DNA from: Hofstenia miamia
Lineage: Eukaryota; Xenacoelomorpha; Acoela
Length of the DNA stretch: 64,000 nt
Direction: 5' to 3'
Assembly (NCBI GenBank): GCA_004352715.1
Contig: SCFE01000019.1
Span: 735,194-799,193, forward strand
The translations under genes and the position numbers were made by a program. Shown piece after piece: positions 60,231 through 64,000 of this stretch. Under the pieces are notes generated by a model that searched no databases, had not been told where the DNA came from, and worked only from the letters and a program-made list of their open reading frames with translations. Each line of letters starts with the position of its first letter. Positions within the stretch are counted from its first letter, which is position 1.

Positions 60231-60720
60231 ATTCTTTGTAAATATGGAAAAACGGTTTATTCATTAAGATGGACGATAGATAGATTAAGGTTAATTTCGC
60301 TTGCAATATAAATTTTCAAGTTAGTGATAGCTAAACGGTGTTCTGAATTTCTCCATGTGACAATCCGTAGCAGATTCTATTAATTCTCTACCATCAATAA
60401 TTATACTTAATAGAATTTCAATTTTAATAAAACAAATTGTGCAATTGATTTTCCTATTTTCATATTTAAGTTCCACTTCTAAGATTATACAATTTACTTG
60501 GCCATTTGGGTGGTTCTGCTAGCTACACTGTAACACCATGAACTATTTCGTTTTAGTACATCATGTATCCAATGTAAATTGTGAATATTTCCAAAAGTAG
60601 TGTTACTGCTACTTTTTTGAAAATAATATTCTTCAAGCATATGCTATAAATTTTGAAGAAGTTGTATTTGTTTTATTTCTATTTTTCTATTCGAGGTCAA
60701 TTTTTGTCCCGGAGCCTACA

Positions 60721-61260
60721 ATGATGCAAATAAAAACCCTTTTTGAAAATATTTTAGCAAGAAAATCGAAGCACAACTGTCCTGGATTAACAAATATTCA
60801 CCAATTCTATAATGGTGTTCTGAAAACAATCATTTATGAAGAAATGCAAGCAAATGCTAAAAGCTTAAAGGCATTCAAACGTCTATTCAACAAACCAAAT
60901 GATTAAACATCTAACCACCCCAATTGATGCTGATTGGCATTCTTACAAAATATGTGAACAAATCACAACATATTTTTTCAAAGACACACAATTGCATTAA
61001 CACATACTACCCTCACATTTAGATGAACTTACGCAAGAAAAGAGAGGATATCTTTCCCACAATGAATAGTCCAAAGCAGAACTTTAAGTTTTCTACAGAA
61101 ATTATGATGAGAATACAGATAATATTACATTGAGCTTAATGAAATCAACTTTTTGCAACGAATATTTCCCTGCTAGAACGCTAGATTACAAATATTTTGT
61201 CAAATATTTTTTTGACATTATTATTTCGCTATTGATCAACCCATTTGGTTAGAGCTAATA
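60721..61260 (+). pseudogene. Decayed coding-like segment, unknown
   Basis: The frame 60721-60906 (MMQIKTLFENILARKSKHNC, then LTNIHQFYNGVLK) and frame pieces to 61260 (SLMKSTFCNEYFPARTLDYK) have more protein-like composition than their surroundings, but stops and shifts are frequent. No domain recognised; it may be a transposon or gene fossil. Confidence 0.2.
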
Positions 61261-61264
61261 TATG

Positions 61265-62860
61265 TTCCCTCCCATTACCCACATTATATGCAATGCATTA
61301 TTTAGATTATGAAAACAACTGCTTTACTCCTAAAGCATATTAGGATAATTTCAAAATTGCCTGTACTTTTCCAACACAAATATCCTTACATTTATTAGAA
61401 TGGAATATAGTCAAATACAAATTAACCAGCAACACAATCATGGAATCACAAATGAATAGAAAGTTTAACTAAAACAGTAACAAATTCTACAATCTAACAT
61501 TCTAATAGTAGCCTGAACACCACAAACTGAGAACTCATCATTATAAAAATCTATTAATTTGCAAACTAATATTAACTTATTTACTAAGTAAAATATACGA
61601 AAAAAGTCTGTAAGTGATAAATTTATTTTTTGTTTAAACTCATTAAGTGCCACAGCCTCAAAGCATATGAATATAAAAGTGTGTTTCCCTTTCCTCTATG
61701 CTGTGATTCCTATGTGCATGACGGAGGCAGAAACTGAAAAAAAAATTGTGATTCAAAAATGCACCACAAGACAATTTTTTCACTTCTGCTTGAGGCATAA
61801 ATAAGAATCACTTGCCACTCAATGTTTTGAGCAATTATTGATCGCATTACTACAAATGATGCATTAGAAAATTTGCTATTATTTCTGTGGAGTTGCAGCA
61901 GATGTGCTGACAATCATGCTCTATGCAATCATTACATATAATTCCATTATCCCATAAATTTAATAAAGCTTAGATTACGGGTTCCTCTTTTTTTAATTAC
62001 TCAATAGAAATATTTCAAATTGTAACATAATGTCAAAATAATATTATAAATGTGAAACCTTTTTAAAGTTTACTATTGATTTTTATTTATAGTTTATCTG
62101 ACGATAGAGATGGCATATTACAATTTGATTATTGTGTGCTTTAGCAGTACTTGTTTGCTGATAGTTACCGTACAAATAGAGTAAAATCCGGTTACATTTA
62201 AGGGACTGAAATTTTTGCTCTCTGAAACCGATGCTCACTATATCGAAATCCACTAATAAAAATTGAATAGCATGTCAAACGCTGCTTTAAGAAATTTCGA
62301 TTTTGAATAAGCATAACATAAATTCTATTTGAAAGAATCACGTGACCATTTTATTTTGCTTATCATTTTCACTAAAGAACGAAAATACAAAATACCCATT
62401 CTTCCTGTTTGTTTTTTCCATTGCTTAACTTTCCAAATATTTGCAAAATGAAAAATACAGCATACTATAATTTCTTCTTTGCAACGAATATGAATTGCAG
62501 ATCATTTAATTTTTATAAACGTATGTTGCTTAGACTGCAGAATAAATGAAATGAATTGTCCTGAAAACCAAGCCTCTATTAAGTTTTTATCACTACAATT
62601 ATTTCAACTCTACTACAAAATCGCAATTGCCAAATCCGTGGTATGCGTTAGTTTGCAATTTATGTTAGCTTGCTTATTTTATGTATATCTATCTGTGCAT
62701 TAGTTGGCTTAATCAATAAATCACACAATAATCCCAGATGAATGAGGCTAATTATGAAAGTCATGCCAAACTAATATGAATGTAGAAATTAATGTTACAT
62801 GTTTAGAAAAAATATTAAAAATTAGTGATTCTAGGGATACACAAAATCACTGCTTGGGTT
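61265..62860. other. AT-rich non-coding stretch
   Basis: Nothing I can support. Confidence 0.5.
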
Positions 62861-62914
62861 AAATCTGTATTTTGAAAACCACCAAAGTGACGAACAGGCC
62901 ATGTCAACACTGTA

Positions 62915-63364
62915 ATGCTCAACACTGGTCTTATCGATGCTCTCAATTCCAGTCCCTACACGTTCCGCTCAAAGTTTCACAACATCATCTCAGAAGTCAG
63001 GAAGAAATTCATACCTCACCACATCTACCTATTCGAAATCACCCCTGTCTGTGCTGATCACAATCTCTCGAAGAACTTCGCAATTAAGCACTGCAATCAA
63101 ATCATAAGAAGCTTCTCTCAACGTCATCTTAGTTTCATTCCAGTCTTTGATCATTTCCTTCTTTCGCCGCGCTCTATAAATTCCACTCTTCTTGCGCATG
63201 ATGACATCCATCTGTCTGATAAAGGTCTCTCAGTCTTCATTCGGAATCTAAGGAACTTCTTTCCCACTCATTCAACTGTCCCAAATGAATATGTTTCCTT
63301 GAGTCAACCCACAATTTCTTACGCTAAAGCATCATCTTACAACACACGCCGTGCTCTACTGTAA
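62915..63364 (+). pseudogene. SGNH-esterase-like ORF of a CR1-type element
   Basis: Seen: 149 codons open. After LLAHDDIHLSDKGLSVFIRN come the C-terminal features of SGNH/GDSL hydrolases: the D-x-x-H catalytic pair with the HLSDKG context. An NxxI-type segment and PVFDHF lie upstream. The N-terminal GDS block is not present, so the domain is 5'-truncated. Known: CR1/L2-clade non-LTR retrotransposons carry such an esterase domain in the first ORF. The 2A-like motif and RT fragment downstream on the same strand support that assignment. Confidence 0.65.
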
Positions 63365-63607
63365 ACACCCGCTGTTCATCCCAGCCTACACCATCCCCTC
63401 TTCCAATGAAACGGTAAACTTTTGGAACGTATTGTTTATATTCGTATTGCTACTTAAAAATGAAACTATATTATATACACATGAGACAACCACGCACACA
63501 CGCAAACAAACTATGTTATCAACACTACTATGAAATATCACTAAAATTTTTGTAAATCGTTTCTTACTTTCATTTATGACTACGTTTTTAATCATTTAAT
63601 TATCTTA

Positions 63608-63637
63608 GCAGGAGAAGTAGAATTAAATCCTGGCCCA
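63608..63637 (+). other. 2A-like ribosome-skipping motif AGEVELNPGP
   Basis: One frame reads HLIILAGEVELNPGP, then ILDE and a stop. Known: the consensus is D-x-E-x-NPGP, with skipping between G and P; Glu replaces the usual Asp here. Just upstream a different frame reads a hydrophobic stretch (NRFLLSFMTTFLII), so one base seems to have been lost between it and the motif. 2A-like sequences of this form occur at the start of the pol ORF in several animal non-LTR retrotransposons. Confidence 0.75.
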
Positions 63638-63729
63638 ATTTTAGATGAATAATCTTGAGAATTTGCAGAATCGTTATAAAAATAATTTTAAATATATTTA
63701 TCTAAGCGCCAGAAGAATCATTTTCTTAA

Positions 63730-64000
63730 AATTGCATCTCAATTTGGCTCAAATTCAATTTTTTCTATTACAGAAAAAACGCAATTCATTATATTTTCCC
63801 CCAATTCTGTAAACGAAATAACAAACAAGATCGAATTAATTGTTAACAGTGTTCCAATAAAACAATCTGATCATGTTACATATTTAGGTGTTGATATTGA
63901 CAAAAATTTAAAATTCGATAAATTTCTCCTAAAAAAGTTACAAAAATGGCTTCTGGCGTTAGATACTTATACCACCTCAGAAATTTTGGACCAGATTATT
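63730..64000 (+). pseudogene. CR1/jockey-like RT fragment, frameshifted, runs off the window
   Basis: Reads ITEKTQFIIFSP, then a VTYLGVDIDKNLKFDK block. After a frameshift near 63930 it continues VTKMASGVRYLYHLRNFGPD. Known: these are the segments after the YADD box in CR1/jockey RTs. Only about 90 bp separate the 2A motif from this 3' part of the ORF, so endonuclease and the RT core have been deleted. It is homologous in position to 37299-37500. Confidence 0.85.

Noticed and set aside
1-64000. tRNA, rRNA or other structural RNA genes
   Set aside because: No convincing tRNA A/B-box pair or rRNA-like conserved block was recognised by eye; a covariance-model scan was not possible.

Overview
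This is AT-rich eukaryotic DNA, almost certainly from an invertebrate animal. There are no compact bacterial-type genes or operons. Most sequence is non-coding and is threaded with (TA)n microsatellites and transposon remnants of animal types: CR1/jockey-like non-LTR elements, Ty3/gypsy-like LTR pieces, hAT, Tc1/mariner and many MITE-like elements. One intact MFS transporter resembles the animal SLC17 (sialin/anion transporter) family. I cannot name the species; the low GC and the hAT/CR1/Tc1 mix would suit a cnidarian or another soft-bodied invertebrate, but that is a guess.

Layout. 0-12 kb: few genes. Two minus-strand candidates are a first coding exon of a type II membrane protein (6302-6722) and a 128-aa ORF (9967-10353). 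Three small elements have GC-richer iterated ends, and one hAT-type element has an 8-bp target-site duplication (10545-11526). The first 410 bp recur at 11630, next to a 1000-N gap. 12-28 kb: an element with caacgttgtt ends (13081-13827), a 28-bp perfect palindrome, a 448-bp MITE with perfect 20-bp terminal inverted repeats (TIRs) and a perfect 8-bp TSD (22504-22951), a DUF4817-type transposase fragment, weak minus-strand exon candidates, and several local duplications tied to N runs that look like assembly artefacts. 28-38 kb: a pile-up of mobile elements, namely a CR1-like reverse transcriptase (RT) fragment, a 3.2-kb element with palindromic cttgcaaatatttgcaag ends, a broken BED-finger hAT transposase, a gypsy-like tail and LTR, an unusual A/C-rich decayed coding block ending in a polypurine tract and a second LTR, and another CR1 RT piece. 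38-55 kb: quiet sequence, then a relative of the 13-kb element with different ends (42.4-43.1 kb), an antisense CR1 RT piece, a chimeric hAT region (48.2-50.3 kb), two further decayed transposon ORFs and a degenerate Tc1 element. 55.6-57.05 kb: the only convincing intact host gene, an intronless SLC17-like transporter of 465 aa. 58.8-64 kb: a third relative of the 13-kb element (minus orientation), a degenerate telomere-like C/A-rich tract, and an internally deleted CR1-like element carrying an SGNH-esterase-like ORF, a 2A-like ribosome-skipping motif and an RT fragment.

Most notable signal: three elements (about 13.1, 42.4 and 58.8 kb) share one homologous core of roughly 500 bp, yet each has terminal arrays built from a different short palindromic motif. 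A larger element at 29.5 kb has the same kind of terminus with a fourth motif. This looks like a non-autonomous DNA transposon family whose end-recognition motifs diversify independently of the core. Other points are the 2A-like motif next to an esterase ORF, and the A/C-rich LTR element of unknown coding content. Several duplications beside N characters should be treated as likely misassembly.
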